Shown: positions 42,482-52,600 of the stretch, one piece after another | Layout of the letters: every line of letters begins with the position of its first letter | Position numbering within the stretch: position 1 is the stretch's first letter | Origin: an endosymbiont of Lamellibrachia barhami | Lineage (GTDB): Bacteria > Pseudomonadota > Gammaproteobacteria > Chromatiales > Chromatiaceae | DNA length: 64,000 nt | Direction of reading: 5' to 3' | NCBI RefSeq assembly: GCF_011947365.2 | Contig: NZ_JAAVSH020000001.1 | Span: 826,831-890,830, forward strand | Notes under the pieces: model-generated | The model's input: only the letters and a program-made list of their open reading frames with translations | Told to the model about the DNA's origin: nothing | Database searches by the model: none | Translations under genes and position numbers: made by a program

Positions 42482-43321
42482 CTAGGCCAGAAACATCACT
42501 TCGACCTCTTTTATCTCTTCTTCAACCCCTTCGATATCCACTACGTTGATCTCGGGTTCCAGGCCCACCTTTTCGAAGGCGGGGATGATGCCCCAATCCT
42601 TATCGGCCAGAGAAAGATCGTTACCTAAGACGGTCTGCAGACGGGCGACAAGGACGACGTCGACATAGTCCGCCTGTGTACCCCCGTCATAACCAAGATC
42701 CTGGAAGTGTGCCGGCACCTTGATCAGGGATTCCGGAAAATCCCAGTCGTCGAGAATGCGTTTGCCGATCTTGGGGCTCAGGGCCTCGATAACACGGTCA
42801 AGCTCTTCCTGATCACTGATCAATTCCGGAGAGTGTTCCGCCATGGTCAACACAGGAAGGGCGCCAATATTGTGGATCAGCCCTGCAAGCATCGCCTGTT
42901 CTCTATCCAGGTGTTTGATATTCTGCGCCAACACTCTACTGATGGCGGCAATCTGTACGCTCTCTTCCCAGAGCTGCCGAAAACGTTTGTCGAGGATATC
43001 GCAGGTGGCCTGGAAGATCTGCTGCATGATCAGGCTGACCACCAGGCTGCGCACCAACCGTGTACCCAACCTGGCTACCGCCATCTGCAGGTTGTCGATA
43101 GGGTTGCGTCCACGATAGAGCGGACTGTTGGCGACCTGTAGGAGGCGGGCGGAGAGGGCCGCGTCGGTGGCGACGATATTGGCGATCTGTTGGGCCGTGG
43201 AGTTTTCACTTTCGACCGCATCCCTGACCCGTAATGCAACCTCCGGTAGCGTCGGCAGGGTCAGTCTATGTTCGTCGATGGCTTTGAAGATAGCGTCTAG
43301 AAAGGCGTTTTCGTCAATCAT
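42482..43321 (-). CDS. HDOD-domain signalling protein
   Basis: Protein of 279 residues with an HDOD domain (LPTLPEVALRVRDAV; HNIGALPVLTM), a relative of HD phosphohydrolases in which most catalytic residues are lost. HDOD proteins regulate signalling and motility in gammaproteobacteria. It lies 12 bp upstream of the ABC exporter ATPase gene. The C-terminal acidic tail EVEEEIKEVEVMF-like is unusual. Confidence 0.88.
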   Translation of the reverse strand: MIDENAFLDAIFKAIDEHRLTLPTLPEVALRVRDAVESENSTAQQIANIVATDAALSARLLQVANSPLYRGRNPIDNLQMAVARLGTRLVRSLVVSLIMQQIFQATCDILDKRFRQLWEESVQIAAISRVLAQNIKHLDREQAMLAGLIHNIGALPVLTMAEHSPELISDQEELDRVIEALSPKIGKRILDDWDFPESLIKVPAHFQDLGYDGGTQADYVDVVLVARLQTVLGNDLSLADKDWGIIPAFEKVGLEPEINVVDIEGVEEEIKEVEVMFLA

Positions 43322-43416
43322 GTCCGTGTCTTGTTATTCCCGGTGGTTACTGCGGATCAATGTGTTGCCGCATGGCCCGTGGTGATGTGGTCAGTTCCTC
43401 TCTGTTAGCGGCAGGG

Positions 43417-44421
43417 TTACTCGGATTCTGAAGTAAATTCATAAGGCAGATTACGAATCTCCAGTGCCGGCCCGGTTTCACCCAATGTGATCTTTTCGTT
43501 TTCCGCGTTGGCGACCTCGATAACCACCAGCAGGTCGAATCCTCCGTCAGCGGCTTGTGCGTCCACGACCTTGCCGGCGCCTTGGCGCGACTGACTGCCG
43601 GCTGCGTAGAGCGCGTCACCCGGTTTCGGTTCAATATCTCCCGAAGCGTGGGCCAGGTACATGCGGCGCTTGAGTTTGCCCAGATAATGCATGCGCGCCA
43701 CCACCTCCTGGCCGGTGTAGCACCCTTTGGTGAAGCTGACGCCATCGATAAGCTGCATGTTGGTCATCTGGGGAACGAAAGCCTCTGCGGTCTCCGGAAA
43801 GATGGTTGGAATTCCGGCCCGGATATTCTGCAGCGCCCAATAGTGACTATCACCCATCGTGGTCCCGGACTCCAAAGCCTCCCAGAGACTGATCGATTCA
43901 TCCACCGGGCCGATAATCTCAAAGCGGGGTACCTCACCAGACAGGCGGATCAGGATGAGGTTGTTCTGCTCCACCACACTGTTTATCTCATCGGGAAGGC
44001 CGGCGAAATGGGGTTGCAGAAGCGCCTCTGCACAGTTTCCGGTGAGTCCGAAACGAACCAGCTCGTCACTCGCATCAGTGATAATGACCTTGGATCTCAT
44101 CACAAACATCTGCAGTCGTTTGAGGCTTTCAGCCATATTGCCGGCAGGTGTTTGCAGGAGAATGTCGTCACCCTGACGTAATGCCCGGTAATTTGCCAGC
44201 ATACGGCCCTTGGCCGTACACCAACCGCAGAGATTGCTGTGCCCGGCGGTGACCTCGCGCATGTCGTTCGTCATCTGACCCTGCAGAAAACCTTCTGCAT
44301 CCTCTCCGCTGACCCGCAACAGGCCAAAGTGGGAGAGATCGTTCAAAACGCAGGCCTCTGCGGTGGGCTGTACGGCTGAGGCAGGGCGTGACTGCATGAA
44401 TGCTGACCACTGTGTGTTCAT
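43417..44421 (-). CDS. ygfZ: YgfZ/GcvT-like folate-binding protein for Fe-S repair
   Basis: Protein of 334 residues, related to the aminomethyltransferase GcvT. The diagnostic YgfZ motif KGCYTGQE is present. In E. coli YgfZ supports folate-dependent assembly or repair of Fe-S clusters. The start at 44421 (MNTQWSAF) is preferred; an in-frame codon 45 bases upstream adds 15 residues without family match. It is divergent from the RNB ribonuclease gene. Confidence 0.9.
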   Translation of the reverse strand: MNTQWSAFMQSRPASAVQPTAEACVLNDLSHFGLLRVSGEDAEGFLQGQMTNDMREVTAGHSNLCGWCTAKGRMLANYRALRQGDDILLQTPAGNMAESLKRLQMFVMRSKVIITDASDELVRFGLTGNCAEALLQPHFAGLPDEINSVVEQNNLILIRLSGEVPRFEIIGPVDESISLWEALESGTTMGDSHYWALQNIRAGIPTIFPETAEAFVPQMTNMQLIDGVSFTKGCYTGQEVVARMHYLGKLKRRMYLAHASGDIEPKPGDALYAAGSQSRQGAGKVVDAQAADGGFDLLVVIEVANAENEKITLGETGPALEIRNLPYEFTSESE

Positions 44422-44542
44422 GGTGTGGACGGACTCCTGGGTTTGCTCCTGTTCTGTGCGTATCATACCCCATCGTCAGGGGTACGAAACGCCCATTGTG
44501 GTGGGGTTTCGTACACCACCACCAAACACTATTGGAATCCGC

Positions 44543-46357
44543 ATGAGTAGTCCCGCCGCAGGCAGTCTGGTCCTGTATAAAATACGTCCCGCAAAAGTGG
44601 TTGAAGTCAGCGACAAGATCACTATCGAGTTGGAGGGGGGCAAAACCAAGCGTGTCAGAACCAAGGATATCGTCCTGCTGCACCCCGGTCCTCTCACCAG
44701 TCTGAAGGATCTTACTCCACAGACAGGTGAGATCGAGGAGAACTGGGAGTTGCTGGAGGAGAGCACCACCGAGATTCAGGAATTTACTGAACTGCTGTTT
44801 GACGAATACACGCCGGCGACTGCCTGGGCTGCCTGGGAAGTGGTGGTGGATGGTCTCTATTTTGCGGGAGAGCCTCAGGCCATCACCCCCAGACCGGCGT
44901 CAGAAGTGCAGGCAGAGCGGGAACGGCGCGAGGCCAAAGCGGCAGCGGAGACGGCCTGGACTGCCTTTGTCGACCGGGTCAACCGTGGCGAGCTGGTGGA
45001 AGAGGATCGCAAGCTGCTGGGCGAGGTGGAGGCCCTCGCCCTGGGGACGCGTAGCAACAGCCGGATTCTCAAAGAGCTGGGTTTTCAGGAGACACCGGTC
45101 AATGCGCACCGGCTGCTGGTGAAGACCGGTTACTGGAGCGAGAACGAGAACCCCTATCCGCGCCGTTTCGGCATCAATCAGGAGACCCCGGAATATGAGA
45201 TACCCACGCTGCCGGATGAGTCCCGGCTCGATCTGACCCACCTGCCTGCGTACGCCATCGACGATGCGGGCAATCAGGATCCGGATGATGCCGTCAGTCT
45301 CGACGGCGAGCGCATCTGGGTGCATGTGGCGGATGTTGCCGCACTGGTGCCCCCCGATAGCGAGATGGATCTGGATGCACGTAACCGCGGCGCTAATCTC
45401 TATATCCCGGAACAGGTCATATCCATGTTGCCTCCCGGCTTGACCCATCGACTGGGGCTCGGGCTGGAGGATGAGTCACCGGCGCTGTCGATCGGTTTCT
45501 CGCTTTCCGATGCGGGAGAGATCGATGATATAGAGATTCAGCCCACCCGCCTGAAAGTGACCCGAATAAGCTATCAGGACGCTGACCAGCGTTTGCTTGA
45601 GGCGCCTTTTGCCGAATTGCAGCGCAAGGCACAGATCTACCGGAAACGTCGTGCAGCAGCAGGCGCCGCCTTCATCAATCTGCCCGAGGTGAAGATCAGG
45701 GTTGAAAACGCAGGCGTCCGGGTGACGCCGCTGCCCCCGCTGGCTAGCCGTGAGATGGTGATGGATCTGATGCTGATGGCGGGGGAGGCGGTGGGCCGAT
45801 ACTGTATCGATAAAGATATCCCGGTACCTTTTGCCACCCAGGCGCCACCTGATGAGCCGTCGACGCCTGAGGGGATGGCAGCCATGTTCGCCTACCGGAG
45901 GAAGTTCAAGCCCAGCCAGGTCAAGACGCAACCCGAGCCCCATTCAGGTCTTGGTCTGGCGTTTTATATCCGGGCGACCAGCCCCTTGAGACGCTATTCT
46001 GATCTACTGACTCATCAGCAGCTTAGGGCCCACCTGCGGGGTGAGGACCCACTCGATATTCACGCCATATCGGAGAGAATAGGGCTGGCAGAGGTTGGCA
46101 GTGCAGCAATCCGTAAGTCGGAACGTCTCTCCAACAGTCATTGGCGTTTGGTTTTTTTGCGCGACAATCCGGATTGGCAGGGTGAAGCGGTAGTCGTTGC
46201 CAGAGAGGGTGAACGGGCAACGGTAATGATTCCTGAACTCGGTATGGACACCAAGGTCAGGGTGAAAAGTGCACCTGCGCTCAATGAGACGATCCGTCTC
46301 AAACCGAGGGAGATCGATCTGCCGGATTTGGCCTGCTATTTCAGTGTGTTGGGCTAA
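44543..46357 (+). CDS. RNB-domain exoribonuclease (RNase II family)
   Basis: RNase II/R-like 3'-5' exoribonuclease of 604 residues. The catalytic Asp cluster is visible in DAGNQDPDDAVSLDG, with the HVADVAALV strand and the RATSPLRRYSDL segment near the C-terminal part of the RNB domain. It is shorter than RNase R and has an unusual N-terminus (SLVLYKIRPAKVVEV) that looks SH3-like rather than a cold-shock domain. The start at 44543 is chosen from the family boundary. Confidence 0.9.
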   Translation: MSSPAAGSLVLYKIRPAKVVEVSDKITIELEGGKTKRVRTKDIVLLHPGPLTSLKDLTPQTGEIEENWELLEESTTEIQEFTELLFDEYTPATAWAAWEVVVDGLYFAGEPQAITPRPASEVQAERERREAKAAAETAWTAFVDRVNRGELVEEDRKLLGEVEALALGTRSNSRILKELGFQETPVNAHRLLVKTGYWSENENPYPRRFGINQETPEYEIPTLPDESRLDLTHLPAYAIDDAGNQDPDDAVSLDGERIWVHVADVAALVPPDSEMDLDARNRGANLYIPEQVISMLPPGLTHRLGLGLEDESPALSIGFSLSDAGEIDDIEIQPTRLKVTRISYQDADQRLLEAPFAELQRKAQIYRKRRAAAGAAFINLPEVKIRVENAGVRVTPLPPLASREMVMDLMLMAGEAVGRYCIDKDIPVPFATQAPPDEPSTPEGMAAMFAYRRKFKPSQVKTQPEPHSGLGLAFYIRATSPLRRYSDLLTHQQLRAHLRGEDPLDIHAISERIGLAEVGSAAIRKSERLSNSHWRLVFLRDNPDWQGEAVVVAREGERATVMIPELGMDTKVRVKSAPALNETIRLKPREIDLPDLACYFSVLG

Positions 46358-46404
46358 AGTTGATTCAGTCCTTTGGGCTACACTGGGCTGATACGGGGGT
46401 TTGA

Positions 46405-46953
46405 ATGAAAACGTCATTTGTCATAATTGCACTGTCATTGCTGGCGGGCTGCGCAGGTTTCGACAGGGTTAGCGGGGGTGAATCGGATGTCTATGCGATG
46501 CCTCCGGTGGGAACCACGATTGTACTTAAGGCGTCCCTGTTTGTGCCTGCCGGGCAGACCCGTGTCTATCTGCAGGGTGGTGCTGTCGTGAGCAAGGCGA
46601 AGATGGATCGTTATCTTCCCAACTGCAATTTTGAGATTCGAACGCTCTCGGAGGATGCGCAGGAGATTCGACCTGAGTCGTTCATCGTCAGTCGGCTACA
46701 GCGGGAGATGGCGCAGGTCGTTATGTTGGATGCCCCCCTGCTGGTGGCGGGTCTCAATCTGGCCGGGCTCGATGGCGGCGTACCGATGGTTTTCCGTGGC
46801 GTACACCTGTGGATCAGTTCCGATATCCAGCCGGAGGTCATGCGCCTGACCTGCCGAGGCGTGTTGGAGGATATGATCTGGGCGCGCCCTCCATCGATCC
46901 AGGAGATGCGGACGGCCATGGGTGATAAGGCCGATCTCATTTTTCCAGAGTAA
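46405..46953 (+). CDS. Lipoprotein of unknown function
   Basis: Predicted lipoprotein of 182 residues: signal peptide with lipobox LLAGC at residues 12-16, then a mature beta-rich domain. No known domain is recognised. The serine at +3 and glycine at +2 (Cys-Ala-Gly) do not show an inner-membrane retention Asp, so it would go to the outer membrane. It lies 47 bp after the RNB gene. Confidence 0.85.
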   Translation: MKTSFVIIALSLLAGCAGFDRVSGGESDVYAMPPVGTTIVLKASLFVPAGQTRVYLQGGAVVSKAKMDRYLPNCNFEIRTLSEDAQEIRPESFIVSRLQREMAQVVMLDAPLLVAGLNLAGLDGGVPMVFRGVHLWISSDIQPEVMRLTCRGVLEDMIWARPPSIQEMRTAMGDKADLIFPE

Positions 46954-47128
46954 TCCGCATATTGAAAAACAATGGGTGAGAGGAGGTCGTGTCCGAAATT
47001 CAGATGATACTTTCAAGCCAATAATATGGCTGACCGGGTGCAACTAAACCCCCTGTAGAGCAAGGTCAAACTCACCCTCGCTACCCCATTGGTTATATAA
47101 AATCTTCCAGCAAACCTGCTAGTCTGGT

Positions 47129-47153
47129 AATAAGAGTGATTCGCATTCTTATT
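47129..47153. promoter_or_regulatory. Fur-box-like inverted repeat upstream of dsrAB2
   Basis: A 25-bp imperfect inverted repeat with arms AATAAGA and TCTTATT sits 24 bp before the dsrA2 start. Its centre (AGTGATTCGCATT) has the TGATTCGCATT pattern seen in gammaproteobacterial Fur boxes. Binding by Fur or a related regulator is inferred. The relation to any promoter is not clear. Confidence 0.45.
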
Positions 47154-47176
47154 GCCTGTCAAGTGTGAGGCTTTTG

Positions 47177-48442
47177 ATGAAGATTCATGCAACGCCGATG
47201 ATTGATCAGCTTGAAGAGGGGGTATGGCCGAGTTTCGTTACTGGAATCAAACGGTTGCGGGATAAGCATCCAGATAAGCGGATCAATGAGATGACGAATG
47301 ATCTGCTGGGACAACTTGAGCACTCCTATGAAACCCGCAAAGGCTACTGGAAGGGCGGCACCGTCAGCGTCTACGGTTACGGTGGAGGTATTATTCCCCG
47401 CTTCTCCGAGGTAGGGGATTTATATCCGAAATCAAAGGAGTTTCACACTCTGCGAGTTCAACCGCCGGCAGGCAACTACTACACCACCGAAATTCTGCTG
47501 AAACTGGCGGATAGTTGGGAAAAGTACGGGTCAGGCCTGGTTACCTTCCACGGCCAAACCGGCAACATCATGTTTATCGGCGCCACCACTGAGAATACCC
47601 AACGCTTCTTCAACGAGATCAATGAGTATGGATTTGACCTGGGTGGCGCAGGTCCCTGTATGCGTACCGCTCAATCCTGCGTAGGTTCAGGCCGCTGTGA
47701 ACAATCCTGTGCCAATGAACATAAGATCCATCGGTTACTGATAAACGACTTTATCGATGAAATGCATCGGCCGGCCCTGCCCTACAAGTTCAAATTCAAG
47801 GTTTCAGGCTGTCCAAATGACTGTGTGAACGCCATCGAACGCTCCGATTTCGCTGTCATCGGCACCTGGCGTGACGCCATGAAGGTGGATCAGTTGGAGG
47901 TCAAAAAATATGTCGTCAAGAAGGGACGCAAATATCTCAACGACCATGTCATCTCCCGCTGTCCCACCCATGCGCTCTCCCTCGATGATGACGACACGCT
48001 GCAAGTGGACAACAAGAACTGCGTCCGCTGCATGCACTGTCTGAACGTGATGCCAAAAGCGCTGTCGCCGGGCGATGACAAAGGCGTCAGTATACTAATC
48101 GGCGGTAAACGCACCTTGAAGATCGGTGATCTGTTTGGTTCTGTCGTGGTGCCCTTCATGAAACTGGAGACCGAGGAGGACTATCGGAAACTCCAGGAAC
48201 TTGCAGAGGAGACTGTGGATTTTTTTGCCGAAAACGCCCTGGAACATGAGCGCATCGGGGAGATGATCGAGCGTATCGGTCTGGTTAACTTCCTGGAGGG
48301 TATTGGCCTGGAGATCGACCCCAATATGGTTGTGCATCCACGGGAAAACTCCTACGTTCGTACTGATCATTGGGACGAAGAGGTGCAAAAGTGGCAGGAA
48401 CGCAAGACCAAGATGGAAAAAACGGTCATTGACGCAGCCTGA
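47177..48442 (+). CDS. dsrA: DsrA2, second reverse-type sulfite reductase alpha subunit
   Basis: A complete second DsrA of 421 residues, clearly homologous to the operon copy but divergent along its whole length (by eye about two-thirds identical). Siroheme/cluster cysteines are Cys168 and Cys174 (CVGSGRC) with Cys212 and Cys216 (CPNDC). It has an extra Cys178 (CEQSC) where the operon copy has Asn, a feature also in sulfate-reducer DsrA. The ferredoxin insert (CVRCMHC) is intact. There are no dsrEFHC neighbours. ATG 47177 follows GTGAGG. Confidence 0.92.
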   Translation: MKIHATPMIDQLEEGVWPSFVTGIKRLRDKHPDKRINEMTNDLLGQLEHSYETRKGYWKGGTVSVYGYGGGIIPRFSEVGDLYPKSKEFHTLRVQPPAGNYYTTEILLKLADSWEKYGSGLVTFHGQTGNIMFIGATTENTQRFFNEINEYGFDLGGAGPCMRTAQSCVGSGRCEQSCANEHKIHRLLINDFIDEMHRPALPYKFKFKVSGCPNDCVNAIERSDFAVIGTWRDAMKVDQLEVKKYVVKKGRKYLNDHVISRCPTHALSLDDDDTLQVDNKNCVRCMHCLNVMPKALSPGDDKGVSILIGGKRTLKIGDLFGSVVVPFMKLETEEDYRKLQELAEETVDFFAENALEHERIGEMIERIGLVNFLEGIGLEIDPNMVVHPRENSYVRTDHWDEEVQKWQERKTKMEKTVIDAA

Positions 48443-48488
48443 TTGCGGCGTTCCCCAGATCCTGGAGTGATGAATTCGGAGACAACCA

Positions 48489-49565
48489 TGGCTAAAGTCC
48501 CCCCCCGCACCCCCATCGAGAGCGGCTGCCCCGACGGCATTCAGTATATGCATCCGGTAATGCGCAGCAATTTCGGCCAGTGGAAATACCATGAAGACCC
48601 GCAACCCGGCGTACTGCGCCATGTGGCAAAGGGGGGGGGATGAAATCTGGACAGTGCGGGCCGGCACTCAGCGGATTCTCGATCTCTTCACTTTGCGCAA
48701 GCTCTGTGAGATCGGCAACCGTTATGCCGACGGTTATGTGCGTTTTACCATCCGCAGCAATATTGAATACATGGTGGCGGACGGAGCTAAAGTCGCGCCC
48801 CTCATCCAGGCACTGGAGAGTGAAGGGTTCGTCGTGGGGGGTACCCGCAACTCTGTCACCTCCATCTCCCACACCCAGGGGTGGTTGCACTGCGACATAC
48901 CCGCCACAGACGCCTCTGGGGTGGTCAAATCGATGATGGATGAACTGGTGGATGAGTTCACAAGCTGGCAGATGCCAAACCGGGTGCATATCACAACCTC
49001 CTGTTGCCAGATCAACTGCGGTGGCCAGGGCGATATCGCGATCAATATTCAACACACCAAACCTCCCAGAATTGACCATAGTAAGGTCGCCAATATCTGT
49101 GAACGGCCTTTGGTAGTGGCCCGCTGTCCCGTGGCTGCCATAAGGCCGGCGATGGTAAACGGCAAACCCTCACTGGAAGTGGATGAACGAAAATGCATCT
49201 GCTGCGGTGCCTGTTACCCACCTTGTCCGCCCATGCAGATCAACGATCCCGAACACTCCAAGCTCGCAATCTGGGTAGGGGGTAACCATTCGAATGCCCG
49301 CAGTCGGCCCACTTTTCAAAAGCTGGTTGTGGCAGGTATCCCCAACAATCCACCCCGCTGGCCGGAGGTCACGGCCATCGTAAAGCGTATACTCGCTGCC
49401 TATAAAAACAGCGCACAGGATTGGGAACGGATCAGTGACTGGATCGATCGCATCGGCTGGAAGCAATTTTTTGAATTAACGGATCTCCCGTTCACTAAAT
49501 ACCATATCGATGATTGGCGCTATGCCAGAAAGAGTCTGAACTCATCGAGTTATATCCATTTTTGA
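48489..49565 (+). CDS. dsrB: DsrB2, second beta subunit, frameshifted in a G9 tract
   Basis: It starts at ATG 48489 (MAKVPPRTPIESG) 46 bp after dsrA2. The frame breaks at 48631-48639, where nine G give one base too many to join HVAK with GDEIWTV; eight would restore it. Beyond the break the gene is intact to 49565 and keeps the siroheme cysteines (TTSCCQINCGGQGD) and ferredoxin motif (CICCGACYPPC). The rest is undamaged, so the lesion is either a sequencing error in the homopolymer, a recent mutation, or a slippage switch. Confidence 0.85.
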
Positions 49566-49570
49566 ACAGG

Positions 49571-49594
49571 CCTACCCCTATTTATTGGTAGGGG
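49571..49594. terminator. Possible bidirectional terminator between dsrB2 and putA
   Basis: A 6-bp stem (CCTACC with GGTAGG, or CCCCTA with TAGGGG) lies in the 37-bp gap of these convergent genes. It has no T-tract on either strand, so it is a weak candidate. Confidence 0.3.
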
Positions 49595-49602
49595 ACAAGG
49601 TA

Positions 49603-52600
49603 TCAGTCGTCGAGGGACAGCAGCCGGGCATTACCTCCCACTGCCGCAGTGTTCACCGTAATACTCCGTTCCGTCGAGTAACGCAAAAGGGTATAGGGAC
49701 CACCCGCCTTGGGGCCGGTTCCGGAGAGTCCCTCGCCACCAAAGGGTTGCACGCCTACCACTGCACCGATCATGTTGCGGTTGACGTAAGTGTTGCCGAT
49801 GGGCAGCTGTTGCTGGATATAGCGCACCGTCTCATCGATACGGCTGTGAATACCCAGCGTCAGTCCATAACCGGTTTGCCGAATCGAGGCCAATACCTGA
49901 TCCAGTGAATTCGCCGGGTAGCGAATGACATGCAGGATGGGGCCAAAGACCTCTTGGGGCAGTTGCGACAGGGCATCAATTTCGTAGAGATGAGGTGCAA
50001 AGAAGCTCCCCTGCTGGTGTTTGGCTGCAAGTGGCAACGCGTACAACCGGCGCCCTTCAATATCCATTCGATTGACATGCGCCTGCAGCACTTTACAGGC
50101 CTGGTGGTCAATCACGGGTCCCACATCCGTGGAGAGGCGACTTGGATCTCCCATCGTCAACTCCTCCATAGCGCCTGACAGCATCGGCAGAATTCTGGGG
50201 GCAATCTCCTCTTGCAGAAAGAGTACGCGCAACGCAGAACAACGCTGCCCTGCACTGTTGAAAGCGGATTGAATAACGTCTGAAACCGTCTGTTCCGGTA
50301 GTGCTGAACTATCGACAATCATCGCGTTTTGCCCACCGGTTTCAGCAATCAGCGGGACAATGGGGCCTGGGCGATTAGCCAATACCTGATTGATCTGCCG
50401 GGCCGTCTCCGTGGAGCCGGTAAACGCCACCCCGGCAACCCGCCGATCCTTTAGCAGCAGTGCACCCAAATCAGCACCCCTGCCGGGGAGAAGCTGTACC
50501 ACTTCCAGCGGAATGCCCGCTGTATGCAGCAGCTCAACAATGCGCATAGCCGTCAGCGGTGTCTGACTGGCTGGCTTGGCGATCACCGTGTTGCCCGCAG
50601 CCAGTGCAGCCGCAATCTGGCCACTGAAGATAGCAATGGGGAAATTCCAGGGGCTGATGCAGACAAAGAGCCCACGGCCGTGCAGACTCATCCGGTTCTC
50701 TTCTCCCGTGGGTCCGGGGAGTATTCGTGGCTGGGCAAATTCACGCCGCAGTTGAGCGGCATAGTAGCGAAAAAAATCGATCGCCTCCCGCACCTCGGAG
50801 AGGGCGTCAGGGATGGTTCGGCCACCCTCCAGAATGGAGAGCGCCGCCAATTCCAGCTGATTTGTTTGCAGCTGTTCAGCCGCTTTATCCAGCAGTTCCG
50901 CTCTCTGCAATGGGGCCACCCTTTCCCAGGATCCGGCCGCAGATTCAGCCGCTTGCATCGCTTGATCGACACTGGCTGGGGAGGATTCAACGACACTGCC
51001 GATGACGGATTGGTCGGCGGGATTGAAGATGTCTTTCGTTTCACCCTCCAGCCCTCTGCCGGAAATGAGGGGCATGGCTTGCCAGTTGACGGCCTGGCAT
51101 AACTCCAGCGCACGATAGACTTCTTGCCTGACAGAGGTATGGTCCAGATTAAGCCCCAGGGAGTTTTTACGTTCGGCGCCATAGAGTGCAGGTGGTATCG
51201 GAATGGCCGGGTGCCTGATCTGTTCATAGCCATCAAGCTTCTCAAGGGGGTCGGCAATGATCGAATCGAGTGATACCGCCTCATCCTCAATACGATTGAC
51301 AAAAGATGAGTTGGCGCCATTCTCCAGCAGACGTCGAACCAGATAGGGCAGTAGTGCTTCATGATCGCCCACCGGTGCGTAGAGACGGCATGGGACCTGA
51401 AACTCCTTATCTTCAGTGATGCAATCAAAAAGCGCATCCCCCATGCCGTGCAGTCGCTGTAATTCATACCCACCCTCTCCTTCAGCCATTATCTGTAGGC
51501 TGGCAATGGTATGGGCATTGTGGCTGGCAAATTGAGGATAAAAACAGTCACCCGCTGCAAACAGCTGCTGCGCACAAACCAGATATGAGAGATCCGTTGC
51601 CGACTTGCGGGTGAAGACCGGATAGTCTTGCAGTCCCAACTGTTGCACCCGCTTAATCTCACTGTCCCAGTAGGCGCCTTTGGCCAGACGGACAGGGATG
51701 CGTCTACCCACATCACGGGCCAAAGTCTGCAGCCACTCAATCACCGCCGACGCACGTTTTTGATAGGCTTGGACCGCAAGCCCAAATCCCTCCCAGTCAC
51801 CCAGTCTGCCATCTCTGTAAACGGCTGAAAACAGCTCCAATGAGAGGTTGAGACGGTCTGCCTCTTCGGCATCCACAGTCAATGTCAGACCGGTCTGCGA
51901 AGCCTGCAGCGCCAGTTCAGTAAGGCGCGGCGTCAGCTCTCTGATAACCCGTGACCGCTGACAGAATTCATAACGGGGATGGAGTGCAGAGAGCTTGACG
52001 GAGACGCCATCGGCAGCGGCACCTCCCTGGGAGTCTGCTGGTGTCAGTCGGCCTAACAGGCTGATGGCATTTTTGTAGGCGCTGAAGTAGCGGTCGGCGT
52101 CAGCCTGAGTCAGGGCGGCCTCACCCAACATGTCAAAGGAGTAGCGATAATTTTGGGGATAGTGATTCCGTCCCCGCTCCACCGCCTCCTCGATTGAACG
52201 TCCAAGCACAAACTGGTGGGCGATGATCCGCATGCCTTGTTTGATGGCGGTTCGGACCAGAGGCTCGCCACTTCGTTTGGCCAGGGCATGCAGCGTTGCC
52301 TGAGCGTCACCCAGGGAGTCCGGCAACTTCACCAGCCTGCCGGTCAACATCAGTCCCCAGGTCGATGCGTTGACGAACAGCGAGTGGCTCTGTCCCAGGT
52401 GCCCCTTCCAGTTTGCGCGGGTCAGTTTGTCCCGGATCAGGCGATCAACCGTGTCGCTATCCGGAATCCGCAGTAGCGCTTCGGCCAGACACATCAATAC
52501 CACCCCCTCATCCGATGAGAGGTCGTACTCATGCATAAAGGCTTCGATGCCGCCCTTGGCGGCCTGCTCCCGGCGCACGGCAAGCACCAGTTTCCGGGCC

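Noticed and set aside
47091-47102. TATATAAAA stretch as the dsrA2 promoter
   Set aside because: No -35 hexamer at usable spacing was found, so it was not called.
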